A stretch of 64,000 bases of DNA. Origin: Molanna angustata. Its lineage: Eukaryota; Arthropoda; Insecta; Trichoptera; Molannidae. Made by a program: the position numbers and the translations under genes. The DNA is taken from NCBI GenBank assembly GCA_963576475.1, contig OY754970.1, forward strand, positions 28,719,091 through 28,783,090, given 5' to 3'. Below are positions 1 through 35,640 of the stretch, one piece after another (position 1 is the stretch's first letter; each line of letters opens with the position of its first letter). Below the pieces are notes generated by a model. The model worked only from the letters and a program-made list of their open reading frames with translations. It had not been told where the DNA came from and ran no database searches.

Positions 1-5
1 TAGTA

Positions 6-1075
<1,070 letters not shown>

Positions 1076-1109
1076 ACTGGGAAGAGGACCAGCCAAAGAA
1101 GGAGGACCA

Positions 1110-1560
1110 GCTAAAATCAAAAATAAAATTTCTTTACCGAGTTCCATATTATGTCCAAGATAAACATAACTCTCAACCTTTTCCATCTACCAATATGCTT
1201 TTCGACGGCTCTGCATTGATCATAACTTTGGTTTTTGATGTATTTATTTTGAGACCTATTTTCCAAGATGCTTTTGCATATGTCGTTCATCATATCTTCT
1301 AATTCTTTGTCATCATTGGCAAATAAGACTATATCACTTGCGAACCTCAAATTACTCAGTAGTTTGCCAGTGATGTCAATACCTTTGTCACTCCAATCGA
1401 GGGTTTTAAAGACATCTTCTAGAGTGAGTGATAATTTTTGAGATATTGTGTCGCTTTGTCTTACTCCTTTCCCGATGTGAAACTTCTCAGATGATTCGTG
1501 AATTCGAGCTTTGAGTATCTATAGTCCACTTTACAATTTTCCAGGCCTTTCATCTCTGCC
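1110..1560 (-). pseudogene. LINE reverse transcriptase fragment (antisense)
   Basis: On the minus strand the translation contains GVRQSDTIS (RT motif with GDTIS altered), then EDVFKTLDWSDKGI and RFASDIVLFA. The last is the catalytic motif RFADDIVLFA with one Asp changed to Ser. The fragment is truncated at both ends, and the catalytic substitution makes it non-functional. It lies upstream of the first visible CFAP251 exon, in the opposite orientation. Confidence 0.75.
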
Positions 1561-1961
1561 CATGTCTCTACAGAGTCAAAAATAAAAGCTATAACTCCGA
1601 AAATAAGTAAAAAAAAATTGTACACCTCAAACTTTTCTTAACAATTTTTCTAAAATTTAAATTTAATGACGAAATTGTTTCATAAATTTGTATCGCAACA
1701 ATATAAGATCTAGGGGGGCTCTTATAGTTTGATACTAAAGCTTCATACAAACCATCAAGCCGTTTATCTATTCGGGGTAGAAAAACAAAACTGAACTCCA
1801 CACTTTCCTATCCTCAAATACATGTTTTGTATAGGAAAACAAAATATCATTAATTATTCAATAATTTGGATTTAGTTTCATACATATTCTTGAACTATGC
1901 ATACTATCGCCATCAACATGTGTTGCATTTATCTATTAAATCATAGAAAAGATTTTTACAG

Positions 1962-24961
<23,000 letters not shown>

Positions 24962-25015
24962 AAATTCAAAGCAGCAACATGGCTTGAAATCAAATGGAAG
25001 AGAAAAATAAAACAT

Positions 25016-25021
25016 TTTTTC
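25016..25021 (+). promoter_or_regulatory. Candidate CFAP251 polyadenylation signal
   Basis: AATAAA 55 bases after the CFAP251 stop codon at 24961; the first such hexamer downstream. Confidence 0.6.
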
Positions 25022-25387
25022 ATCACAATATAAAATTATATGTACAAGTATTAAACCTAATTAAAAATTAATTTATAGATAAAATAATTTTACTAAAATT
25101 ATTGTTATAATCATTTCACATCTAACCAGTGTGAGTTATTGATTCATTACTAATTTCATGCTCTGTACTGACAATGTTGTTTAGTCCCTATATTGAGGAC
25201 ACCAAGATAAAAAATTATGTATATTTAAACATCCTTTAAATATTGACATTCTTTAAAAAGAACTCAGTAAACTTGGCTTCAAGAGAATTGGATATGGATG
25301 ATATGGATCCTTTCTTATGTCAAAGTATACAGACATGAAATTGATCAAACATCTGGAGAGATCACTTGGCAGCGTAAATTTGTGCAG

Positions 25388-25553
25388 TTTTTTTTTTTAA
25401 TGAATATGTCCTTTAACAGGAACAAATACATCCTCATAAATAAAATTCTTGTGATATATAGGTGAACAAAATCGGTTGTGGCAGGATTCGAACTCGCAAT
25501 CACTGGATTACTAACCCAACGCGATAACCACTCTGCCACCACCCACCTAAAGT
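25388..25553 (-). mobile_element. tRNA-derived SINE, family 2, copy 2
   Basis: Minus-strand copy. The head spans GGTGGTGGCAGAGTGG and GAGTTCGAATCCTGCC; the body has TTCACCTAT and ACATATTCATT before a poly-A (poly-T on +) at 25388. Confidence 0.75.
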
Positions 25554-25759
25554 CGTGCAACCTGTCCTCGCTTCTGAAATAATTCGAGATATTTGCCATT
25601 TACTATATATTTGTTGATTTGTAAGTAAGAATCAACTTTTGATAGAGCAAAATACTTCAGGGCTTTCAAGACTTTCTGTCTTAAATTCGGTGCACTCTTA
25701 TCTTCACTATCACTGAACAGTGAGCCAGTTGTTTCCACAGGATTAGCTCTCTTTGTCAC
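25547..25759 (-). CDS. Unrecognised short open frame, possible exon
   Basis: Minus-strand frame encoding TKRANPVETTGSLFSDSEDK, APNLRQKVLKALKYFALS and YLQINKYIVNGKYLELFQKR. It is mixed in composition and not simple sequence. TTGCAG just upstream could be an acceptor, and CAG-GTTGCA near the end a weak donor. I do not recognise the family. It could be a decayed transposon piece or an isolated exon; the adjacent SINE cuts its 3' side. Confidence 0.25.
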   Translation of the reverse strand: MTKRANPVETTGSLFSDSEDKSAPNLRQKVLKALKYFALSKVDSYLQINKYIVNGKYLELFQKRGQVARL

Positions 25760-25859
25760 ATTAATTGCAGCATCTGCAAGGTTTTAGAGTTCTCGGGACT
25801 CTTCATATGTTCTTTATGTGTTTTTTCAGAGTTTTGCAAGGAGTCGTTATTAGTCGTCC

Positions 25860-26760
25860 TAACTATATACATAGTAAAAATAAGTAATGCTGGTCAAAGC
25901 ACGCTTGCTTTGTTTATTTATCTGAATTCTCTTAATTTTTTTGACAATTTCCACTGAATATTTTATTTCAATAAATTCTTTTCATATCAATATTTCCTTA
26001 CTGATTATATATTATACTTAATTTAAAAGTTAAATAATTTAAAACTTCACATAAAACTTTGTTAAGGAGGCATTTTAAAAATTTTGAGACCACATTAAGT
26101 AATTAAATTATGTTCTTTGATGTTTGCCTCTGTTGACATCATAAAAACAAAATAATTATCTAATCCAGCTCATACATTCGACCACGCTCAAAATACTGTT
26201 ACAATTATTATATTCTATCATCATCATCATTGGCACTACAGCTTTGTGTAGGCCCTGGCCTCCTCCAGAATAATATATATACATAATATAAATAATTGAT
26301 ATTTCCATATACAATAAATATTGATCAACAAACAATTTTCAAAGTTAAATGCAGTCAATCATCAATATAAAAGAGTAGGAAAAAACATGAATTTCAAGTG
26401 TTCAAAATATCATAGAAAAGTAAAAAAATATAAAACGAAGCAAAGATTACTGTTAACAATCTAAAACCATGGATTGATGATCGGTTGATTTTTTATTGAT
26501 TATACAAGTAAATATTGTATGATTATTTATTTGGTAGAATTATATTACAAATTGAAATAAGATATTTAAAAATCATTATTAACTTTGTCGATAGCTTTTT
26601 TGTCCTAGAACTGTTCAAAAATTGAACAAATGGACAATGTTTATGAAAATGTAGAATCAAAACAGTATTTTTACCTATATATTGATGTATTCAAAGTATT
26701 GTAAAGAGGTATTTTTTTATATTTTCATTCATGGAGATAGAAAGTAAAACAAATAGCTCA
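25860..26760. other. AT-rich intergenic, no gene seen
   Basis: No coding signal on either strand. CATCATCATCATTGGCACTA followed by GGCCCTGGCCTCC at 26219-26270 is a fragment commonly found at LINE ends. Confidence 0.5.
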
Positions 26761-26799
26761 GAGAAAGGACTTAGGTCACAGATGTTGCATGCAAGAAGG

Positions 26800-26990
26800 C
26801 TTTTTTAAAGTGGAATTGAACTGGCCATGTTGTGAGAATAGCAGATGATCGATGGATCAAACGTACTCTGGAGTGGCCACTGAGAACTGGCCTTAGGAAC
26901 CCGGGCAGACCATAAGCAAGACGGTACACATAAAATGAGTGCCAGGGAGGGCGATGGGGCTGGGTGGCGAGGGATAGTGAAGTATGGCAT
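26800..26990 (+). pseudogene. LINE reverse transcriptase C-terminal fragment
   Basis: Plus-strand translation gives WNWTGHVVRIADDRWIKRTL and RNPGRP, the usual LINE thumb/tail signature, followed by a stop. Confidence 0.6.
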
Positions 26991-27696
26991 ATGTTCCAAC
27001 ACTGTGAATAATGGCTAACGATCATGAATTTATGTCGTTTTTGACATGAAAAAATCGATCCCCAACAGAGTAGAAATTTATTTAAATTCATTTCTCACGC
27101 GAATATTGCTTCTTTGGACTAGAAACACTGGTTAGTTGGAAGAAATTACCACATGGCAATAAACTCGCCACTTGTGCAAGGTGCAAGAAGTGTTTATTAT
27201 TATTAAACAAGGTGGAGATCACCTTTGCAAGCTATTTTCCCATGTAAGTTTCAATAGATTGTAAAATTAATATCAAATCATCAATTTATTATAATGAAGC
27301 CAAAGTATGTAAAAATGTGTTTGAAAACAAAGTATCTTGCTAAATAGATTATTAAACAAGATTTTTATTTCAAACAGTAATAATGTGATAGTTGAAAATT
27401 TTATTGTAGATGGAATAAATCTGCATAGTTCTTCAATACACATAGTTAAATATATATTTTCTACTTTCTTCTATAAATCTTTTGAAAATACAATGTTGCC
27501 TTTAACAATGTATTACTTCACAGGATAACCAAAGCATAGGTACATTAAGCTAATAATTATAATTAAACTCATTTAACCAAAAATAACATGGTCAATGACA
27601 ATGCATGTAGTACATGATTAATACATGGCAATGTATTACAGACAATGTTTCTTGCAATAATAAATAAAACATTACACACATTTATTACGGGGCACT

Positions 27697-29808
27697 TCAT
27701 TCAGTTTTTAATCGCTTTGCTCCTGTACCCACTTCACTACTCTGAGAATTAGAATCTTCAGAAAAAGCCATATGAGATGAGGAAAAGTCCATTGGACCCT
27801 GGGAGTCACTTACAGTAGAAAAACCTAGAAATAATTGCAAAACTATTATTGTTAAAACAATATAACAAAATTTAAACATCATAATTCAATAAGTTTACAA
27901 AATATTTAATCATACAAGAGCATCAGTGATTAGGTTGGTTTGCCAGTATACTAGTTTTCATATCTGATGTGTTGATTAAGAGTGTTCATTATGATATTAG
28001 ATTAAGTATCAACGTACATGTATTTGAATCTTCAGCCAATCCAAAGTTAGAATTTGAAGAATCTTGTCCTTTTTTGGTACACGGAGCATTTTCTTTGTTG
28101 TCTGTTTTAGCTGATGTCTTTTTCTTTTGTTCACTGCTGGACACTGGAACCCATTTATAAATTTTCATAGTAGTTTCACCAATTGTTACCCATTTTTTTT
28201 CCCTGCAAATCAAAAATAAAATAAATGTAATATTACACAAGAAATCCATTTCTTAACAATTTAATCATATACTTTTACGTAGGCATCTTCTTGTTAAAAA
28301 CAAAATTATATTTAAGGGGGCGACTACGTACTGCCAACGTACCTAATTTTCAATTTGATATATACCATCATTATTTCTAATCGAATCGTTTAACTATTTG
28401 ATAACGTTCTGTATAAATTCTTGTAGAAAAATAATGGCATACCTCAATTTTCAACGTTTATTTTATATTTTTAATTAACTATAAGGCGTAGAGCAATATA
28501 TTTTTTTATGATTAAAGAAGACAATAAAAACTGGAAAATTACGTTGTGATGTTGCATTAATGCTTCAGGTATAGTAAAGAAACCCAAAAACATTCATTTT
28601 GCATTCAGCGCCATTGCGAAATAAAAGTTTTTAGATTTATTTAACCTGGGGGGCAAGTCTGGTTCGATCGGCGAAATCAAAACCCCAGTGAATACCCATA
28701 TCATGGATATAATTATCGTATGGAGTTCTATGACATCTAAAGATATTGTAGATCTCCATATAATAATTATATCCATGATATGGGTAATCACGAGGGTTTT
28801 GATTTCGCCGATTGAACCAGACTTGCCCCCCTGATGCGTTAATGCAAAGTCACAACATATTATTCAAGATACTTTGTTCTTCTTTAATTAAATAAAATAT
28901 AAATTGCTCTATACCTAATAGTTTTTTAGAAATATAAGATAAATGTCAAAAATCGGGGTATGCTATTATTTTTTTACAAGAATATATTTTAAAAAAAAAA
29001 AAAAAAATGAATATGTCCTTGTTAAACAAGTACATATACATCTTCGTACGTTCCCTAAAATAAGCAAATAAATGCTTGTGCTATAGGTGAACGAAATCGG
29101 TCGAGGCAGGATTCGAACTCACGACCACTGGATTACTAGCCCAGCGCGCTAACCGCTCTGCCATCGACCCATCTTAATAATAATATTATTAAGACCCATC
29201 TTTTTAATCATACAGAATATGATTAAAAAGTTAAGGTATATTTTTCTTTATTAATATCCAAACTAGGTTATTTTTTCAAAATGATTCATTTTGTAGTAAT
29301 GATGCAAATTCCAATTGAAAAAATAAGTACGTTGGCAGCAGTCGCCTCCTTAAAAGGCCTTTACAAACAACAACATTCAAAAATGCTCTGCTCGAAGCAT
29401 AGATTCCCTTTTGGTAAAAGTCTGATTTATTTTAACCGGAAAGCGGTCCTGATTTCCAAACAAGAAGAGCACAATAACTGAATATATTATAATTTAATGA
29501 AGATGGTAAAAAATACATTCTATAAAAATTTTCTTCGCCAGTATGAAAAATTATTTAAGTATTGGTAGTGATTTTTTAGATAAAGCATAAGAATCTTAGG
29601 GAAAACTTCTTGAAAAATAATAACAATTGTCATTACAGTACATTTTTAAGTTATCAATTGCTATTCTGTGACCACTGATAATCAAAAACATTATTAGAAA
29701 GATTAGAAACTATACTTACCAATGGCGTACTTTATCGACTACTTGCATTACTCGTTTAATGTCATCTTTAGCGCGATTTCTTGTTTCGGCTCTGACTGAA
29801 CGTGACAT
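27697..29808 (-). CDS. BCL7-family SWI/SNF (BAF) complex subunit
   Basis: Three exons on the minus strand: 29808-29720, 28202-28018 and 27824-27697, with GT-AG junctions and phases that join into 133 residues. The N-terminus [20 protein letters not shown] plus [16 protein letters not shown] and MKIYKWVPV is the diagnostic BCL7 N-terminal domain, which anchors the subunit in BAF chromatin-remodelling complexes. A Ser/Lys-rich linker follows, then an acidic/Ser tail ending KRLKTE, which resembles the family end (SKKMKLE). Insect members are of similar size. Start is the first Met of the conserved domain. Intron 1 holds a MITE and a SINE. Candidate poly(A) signal AATAAA is at 27681-27686 (minus). 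Which BCL7 paralogue it represents cannot be said. Confidence 0.9.
28646..28833. mobile_element. Palindromic MITE (GGGGGGCAAGTCTGG family), copy 1
   Basis: Ends CTGGGGGGCAAGTCTGGTTC and its reverse complement. The arms pair along most of the 188 bp, including ATCCATGATATGGGTA near the middle. A second copy is at 56660. It lies in BCL7-like intron 1. Confidence 0.85.
28991..29172 (-). mobile_element. tRNA-derived SINE, family 2, copy 3
   Basis: Minus-strand copy very similar to 6758-6946. The head GGTCGATGGCAGAGCGG ends at 29170; the poly-A tail appears as A/T run 28991-29006. Confidence 0.85.
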
Positions 29809-29936
29809 TTTGGAACTTAAATTTTATAAATAAATAAGTATTATTTGGCTAAACACAAATACTATTGTTTATTTAATATTTAATACAACGAACATCCCAT
29901 AGAACACACTAACTAACATCCGAATAAAATCACAAC

Positions 29937-30697
29937 CTAAAACGCTAGACATGTGTAACGCTGCGTTGCGCCGCTCAATTGCGTCGATCCAGTTCACTGC
30001 GCGGGGTGGGTTAACCCACTCCTTCGAAACGTATTGGCTCACGGCGCAGTGAGTCGACTGAGTCGTGAGTGCTAGACCGGTGAATGCGAACAGTGTTAGG
30101 ATATTGAGTTATTGCGTTGCCTGCTTTTTAACCGACATACTTACTTTCCCGATTCTACTTTTAAAAGTAGAATCGGGAAAGTTGTGATATTTTTAAACAT
30201 GTAGGTACATGAAATATAATGAATATAATAATAATCTTTACTTATATAAAATACAATACCTAATAATATGTATTTACTAATAATATATATTTCAATCACT
30301 CATCATATTTTAAACGGAATAGATTTAGATAGAATATTAAAGACAAGACACCTAAGCTTTATTACGCATTTATTACAATGATATATAAATACGTCATTGA
30401 TTTATTAAATGTCTTACGATAAGTCGGTAGGTGCGCGTATACAATGTAGGTCAACGCAGTTCATTCATTCGCTGTATGTAGGTACTTAAGAGCCTGTGGG
30501 TTGTTGAGCCAGTGAGTTGTTGAATGTGTCATGTAGATGGTGCGCGGTACACATCTCACTCGGCGACCGGCGTCATTTTGATGCGTCATGACGCAATTAT
30601 GGGTTAACTCAGTGAGCCGGTGCAGTGAGCTGCGCGGCTCACTACGGGTTGACGCAAGGAATTTTGTTGAGTTACACATGTCTATAAAACGCTGCCT
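29937..30697. mobile_element. Possible non-autonomous DNA transposon upstream of BCL7-like gene
   Basis: AAAACGCTAGACATGTGTAAC at the left is inverted at the right as GTTACACATGTCTATAAAACG. Inside are shared fragments such as TCACTGCGC and GGTTAAC in opposite orientation. No transposase is present. Boundaries are approximate. It starts about 130 bp upstream of the BCL7-like start codon, so it could contribute promoter sequence. Confidence 0.5.
30143..30182. repeat. 40-bp perfect palindrome
   Basis: ACTTTCCCGATTCTACTTTT followed immediately by its exact reverse complement, no spacer. It lies inside the 29937-30697 element. Confidence 0.95.
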
Positions 30698-30786
30698 GGC
30701 TGTCACAAAGCTTAGGCATAGATAAAGCATAGAATAATATACTCAAGAGTTAGGGTTGCTATAGATAGAAAATTATCTGTGATTTA

Positions 30787-31066
30787 TCCATGGTTTTGAT
30801 GAGACCTCTCGTCTACCACGAGGAAACATCAAGCCAAGGTGTGGGGAAGAAAAGGAGAGAAATGATGGTGACACTATGAAATTGTAGTAGTACGGCGCAT
30901 TTATTCAAAAAATCATTATAGTTGGTCCATGGTGATGAGACCTCTCGTCTACCACGAGGAAACATCAAGCCAAGGTGTGGGGAAGAAAAGGAGACAAATG
31001 ATGGTGACACTATGAAATCGTAGTAGTACGGCGCATTTATTCAAAAAATCATTATAGTTGGTCCAT
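30787..31066 (+). repeat. Tandem duplication, ~138-bp unit
   Basis: Two near-identical units, each starting TCCATGG (30787, 30926) and containing GAGACCTCTCGTCTACCACG and AGTAGTACGGCGCATTTATT. A third TCCATGG (31062) leads into the 797-bp array. A diverged version is at 35440-35690. Confidence 0.85.
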
Positions 31067-31220
31067 GGCAATAAAAAAATAATAAAAAAAAAAAAACAGA
31101 CAACAAATAAAAACACGTGGCATCTACCGAAACGAACTGTCAAACACACGCGAACACACGAAAAGACGCCGACCAGAATATACCGCCCCAGGGTACAGCG
31201 ACATCCTTACTCCAGGCATG

Positions 31221-32374
31221 CCAGTGATTCAGTTTCTCAAATGTTGACGATTATCTCACTCTTCTTCAAACCTATAATTTAATGAGTCTCGAAAACAGAA
31301 GAACTCTAACCGATGCTCTGTTCCTTTATAAAATCATTAATAACTTGATTGATTGCCCCGAACTTACAAGCCTAATAAATTATAGAGTCCCTACTAGACC
31401 CACCAGACAGAACGAACTTTTCAAAATCACCACGTGTAAAACCAACTCTTACAAAAATTCATTTATCAACCGAAGTTGCTATTCTTATAATCAACTTTTT
31501 AACTCAATTGACCCTTTTCATTTAAATATTGATACTTTTAAAAAACAAATCCTTTCCGTATTATATTACCCCTTAACGGCTCCCTAACTTACTATAACAC
31601 ATAAATCCTCTCACACTCACATACATACACACTCACTCACACAAACACACAATCACACGCCATATTATACTAATTTTCAAAATATCTTTTATACTGGATA
31701 AATATCTTTATACTACTAAATTTATATTGGATTTTATTTTTTATTTTGTAAACTACCCATTGCTGGAGATAGGTCACCCGCACATTAATGTTGAAATTTA
31801 ATGAATCATCGCACGGTCGTAAATGCAGTGCCGTTGTAGGTACCCACTTACAATACATTGATTTTTATGTGACCCCTTCAGTGACGATGTGGCTATATTT
31901 TCATTATTTTGTATTCATGCAGTTATATATATGTGTGTATGTATATATATATGTGTGTATGTATGTGTATATATATATATATGTGTGTGTGTATATATGT
32001 ATATATATATGTGTGTGTGTATGTATATGTATGTGTATGTATATGTATGTATGTATATATGTATATGTATGTATGTGTGTGTATATATGTATATGTATAT
32101 GTATGTGTATATATATGTATATATATGTGTATATGTGTATATATATGTATGTGTATGTGTATATGTGTATGTATATATATGTGTATATATTTTTTCTCTT
32201 ATGTTACTTTATATTTTCATATTTACATGTTTTCTATGAATGCGTGTACGTGTTCTATGTGAAGTACTAATATATAATAGTCTGTAATTGGCTCAATTTA
32301 TATGTAATTGTTTTATATAAAAAAATTATACAGCTGTTGACTATTTATAAAAATAAATAAAAATAAAAAAAAAA
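31221..32374 (+). mobile_element. 5'-truncated LINE inserted in the 797-bp array
   Basis: Uninterrupted array copies read CCAGGCATGTCACTG; here the sequence after CCAGGCATG (31220) is replaced until GTCACTG resumes at 32377. The insert encodes a LINE RT C-terminus (31282-31587: LFLYKIINNLIDCPELTSLI, NRSCYSYNQLFNSID). A long 3' UTR has a TG/TA microsatellite (31920-32190), and the insert ends in A-rich sequence. ATG flanks both sides. Confidence 0.85.
31920..32190. repeat. Compound (TG/TA) microsatellite
   Basis: Alternating TGTGTG and TATATA tracts in the LINE 3' UTR; the frames across it are low-complexity artefacts. Confidence 0.9.
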
Positions 32375-34461
32375 ATGTCACTGTCTTCCACTTGGTGACG
32401 GTAGATCGGTGGGGCCCAGCCTCTGCGTCAGGCTAGCAGGTCTTCCTCGTGTCCGGCGTGGTTTCTTCTTCTCCTCCTGATCTCCTCCTCCAGACCGTCA
32501 CCCATAGCAGGCTCTGTGCCCCACGGCACGCTATGACGGCGCATCTCGACAGAGGTGGCATACCAGTTGGGGCCGCACCGGAGGCGAACCGACGCTCCAG
32601 ACGACACGGATTGCCCTTCGTGGTCCAATCTGCGAGCCGCCGCGTTCCCTACGCGGTGGCCTCACACTGCGCTCTGCCTTCAACCTCCTGTCCTGTTGAT
32701 GCCCTCATCTTGGTTCTGGGGCACCATCAGCGTCCATGCGCGTGACGGGTCCTGTCACACAGACCTCCTCGTGCTCTTGAAAAATGGCCGCCATCGGGAC
32801 GCGCGTGTCGACCGATGACGGCGTCACAACAAGCCGTCCGTCTTCCACCAGAGTTGAATGCCAAGAGAGCGCGTGCCATAGCGCGTGCTATAAGCTTCCT
32901 TGTCGTTCTCTCACGCCGTCAGGGGCGCTAGTAGTCTTCCGCCAAAATGTTGCCGCGGAAAAAATTAAAAATTATTGTTTTTCGACAACACTGTTTTTCG
33001 GCTATAACAATGGCAATAAAATAATAAAAAAAAACAAAACAACAGACAACAAATAAAACAGAAACACGTGGCATCTATCGAAACGAACTGTCAAACACAC
33101 GCGAACACACGAAAAGACGCCGACCAGAATATACCGTCCCAGGGTACAGCGACATCCTTACTCCAGGCATGTCACTGTCTTCCACGTGGTGACTGTAGTT
33201 CGGTGGGGCCCAGCCTCTGCGTCAGGCTAGCAGGTCTTCCTGGTGTCCGGCGTGGTTTCTTCTTCTTCTCCTCCTGATCTCCTCCTCCAGACCGTCACCC
33301 ATGGCTGGCTCTGTGCCCCACGGCACGCTATGACGGCGCATCTCGACAGAGGTGGCATACCAGCTGGGGCCTCACCGGAGGCGAACCGACGCTCCAGACG
33401 ACACGGATTGCCCTTCGTGGTCCAATCTGCGAGCCGCCGCGTTCCCTACGCGGTGGCCTCACACTGCGCTCTGCCTCCAGCCTCCTGTCCTGTTGATGCC
33501 CTCATCTTGGTTCTGGGGCACCATCAGCGTCCATGCGCGTGACGGGTCCTGTCACACAGACCTCCTCGTGCTCTTGAAAAATGGCCGCCATCGGGACGCG
33601 CGTGTCGACCGATGACGGCGTCACAACAAGCCGTCCGTCTTCCACCAGAGTTGAATGCCAAGAGAGCGCGTGCCATAGCGCGTGCTATAAGCTTCCTTGT
33701 CGTTCTCTCACGCCGTCAGGGGCGCTAGTAGTCTTCCGCCAAAATGTTGCCGCGGAAAAAATTAAAAATTATTGTTTTTCGACAACACTGTTTTTCGGCT
33801 ATAACAATGGCAATAAAATAATAAAAAAAAAACAAAACAACAGACAACAAATAAAACAGAAACACGTGGCATCTATCGAAACGAACTGTCAATTACACGC
33901 GAACACACGAAAAGACGCCGACCAGAATATACCGTCCCAGGGTACAGCGACATCCTTACTCCAGGCATGTCACTGTCTTCCACGTGGTGACTGTAGTTCG
34001 GTGGGGCCCAGCCTCTGCGTCAGGCTAGCAGGTCTTCCTGGTGTCCGGCGTGGTTTCTTCTTCTCCTCCTGATCTCCTCCTCCAGACCGTCACCCATGGC
34101 TGGCTCTGTGCCCCACGGCACGCTATGACGGCGCATCTCGACAGAGGTGGCATACCAGCTGGGGCCTCACCGGAGGCGAACCGACGCTCCAGACGACACG
34201 GATTGCCCTTCGTGGTCCAATCTGCGAGCCGCCGCGTTCCCTACGCGGTGGCCTCACACTGCGCTCTGCCTCCAGCCTCCTGTCCTGTTGATGCCCTCAT
34301 CTTGGTTCTGGGGCACCATCAGCGTCCATGCGCGTGACGGGTCCTGTCACACAGACCTCCTCGTGCTCTTGAAATATGGCCGCCATCGGGACGCGCGTGT
34401 CGACCGATGACGGCGTCACAACAAGCCGTCCGTCTTCCACCAGAGTTGAATGCCAAGAGAG

Positions 34462-35059
34462 TAGCGACGGGGAAAAATGAGTGATCCGTATTATTTGACC
34501 GGATCATTAAATTGAATCGGTGACTCACGGTTCACGTTGCCACAACGATCCGCTCATGACCCAGACATCACTCTCACACTTTCTATCTCATAGAAAATAT
34601 ATCGTTAGAATGCGATACACATACCGACTCATGGCAATCATCGATTCACAACTAATTCATTATGGTTCATAAAATCTAATTCATTGCGGTTCTTAAATAT
34701 GTTAAGCAATTTTGACCGCAACATACTTTGAAAAACAAATACGTAACGTCTATAATTGAATATACTATTTTGAAGGCGATCTTCGATTCACGACTAATTC
34801 ATTATGGTTCATAAAATATTTAAGCAATATTGACCATTAAGTACATTGAAATGCAAACATTTTAACGCCTACATTTGCATATCATATTTTGAATCGGTTT
34901 TGTTTTCTCTGTCATACTACGTACATGTTATGTACGATAGATAAGGATAGCTATATTTGAATCATATTGAATCGAAGAGCGAATTGATGATCCGCATAAA
35001 TTTCATGAATCGATTTTAAAAGACAGGATCATACAAAAATATCGAACTTTGCACCACTA
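34462..35059. mobile_element. hAT-like non-autonomous element with 8-bp TSD
   Basis: 598 bp of AT-rich sequence interrupts array copy 3. CAAGAGAG occurs at 34454-34461 and again at 35060-35067 and is single in the other copies, so it is an 8-bp target duplication. Ends read TAGCGACGGGG and, reversed, TAGTGGTGCAAAG, consistent with hAT termini. No transposase. Confidence 0.85.
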
Positions 35060-35499
35060 CAAGAGAGCGCGTGCCATAGCGCGTGCTAGCTGCAAGTTCC
35101 GTTTTTCGCCCGCAACGAGCGCTAGCTGTTTTCCGAAATGTTGCCGTGGAACAAAATAAAAATCATTGTTTTTCGGCATTATTTTTTTCGGGCATAACAG
35201 TTTCAAGAACGAATATTTTTATTTATTTTTTTTTTTCTCTTAAGGCTTTTCACCCAAAAAAGGATGTTGCAGCGGTTATATTTTTATTTTAATTTGACGA
35301 AATATCTTGCCTACGGCCTACTACGAAGAAATATAAAAGGAAATGTGGTGAAAGAAAAATAGACAAAAGATGGTGACACTCAATAAATGTACGACCGTTG
35401 ATGAGCCCTTTCTCCCACTTTCTCCGACCACTATAAAACATCAAATCCAATGTGAGAAAGAAAAGGAGGCAAATGATTGTGATACTTTAATTTTTTTCA

Positions 35500-35640
35500 G
35501 TAGAGTTGTAGCCAAACATTTTGAACTTCGAGCTGAGAAGGGGGGCCAATTGCGCAGTAAACCAACGCAGCAAAAATACACAAATTTGCGCTCTGCGCAA
35601 TCGGAAGCTTGTTCAAGATGTTTGGCGAAAATTGTACGGC
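35500..35640. repeat. Palindromic insertion in diverged array copy
   Basis: AGCCAAACATTTTGAAC and GTTCAAGATGTTTGGC, with inner CAATTGCGCAG and CTGCGCAAT, form an imperfect hairpin. The sequence is absent from the related unit at 30880-30900. Confidence 0.55.

Noticed and set aside
26771..27091. 106-residue minus-strand frame as a gene
   Set aside because: The plus strand of the same interval shows the LINE reverse-transcriptase tail signature, so the minus frame is its shadow.
29281..29481. 66-residue + strand frame in the BCL7-like intron
   Set aside because: No recognised similarity, no partner exons, and it lies in an intron on the opposite strand.
32449..34410. Repeated 87-163-residue open frames in the GC-rich array as a protein family
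   Set aside because: Overlapping frames repeat simply because the DNA repeats; composition is low-information (Ser/Pro/Arg/His), there are no start context or domain signs, and length varies with single-base changes between copies.
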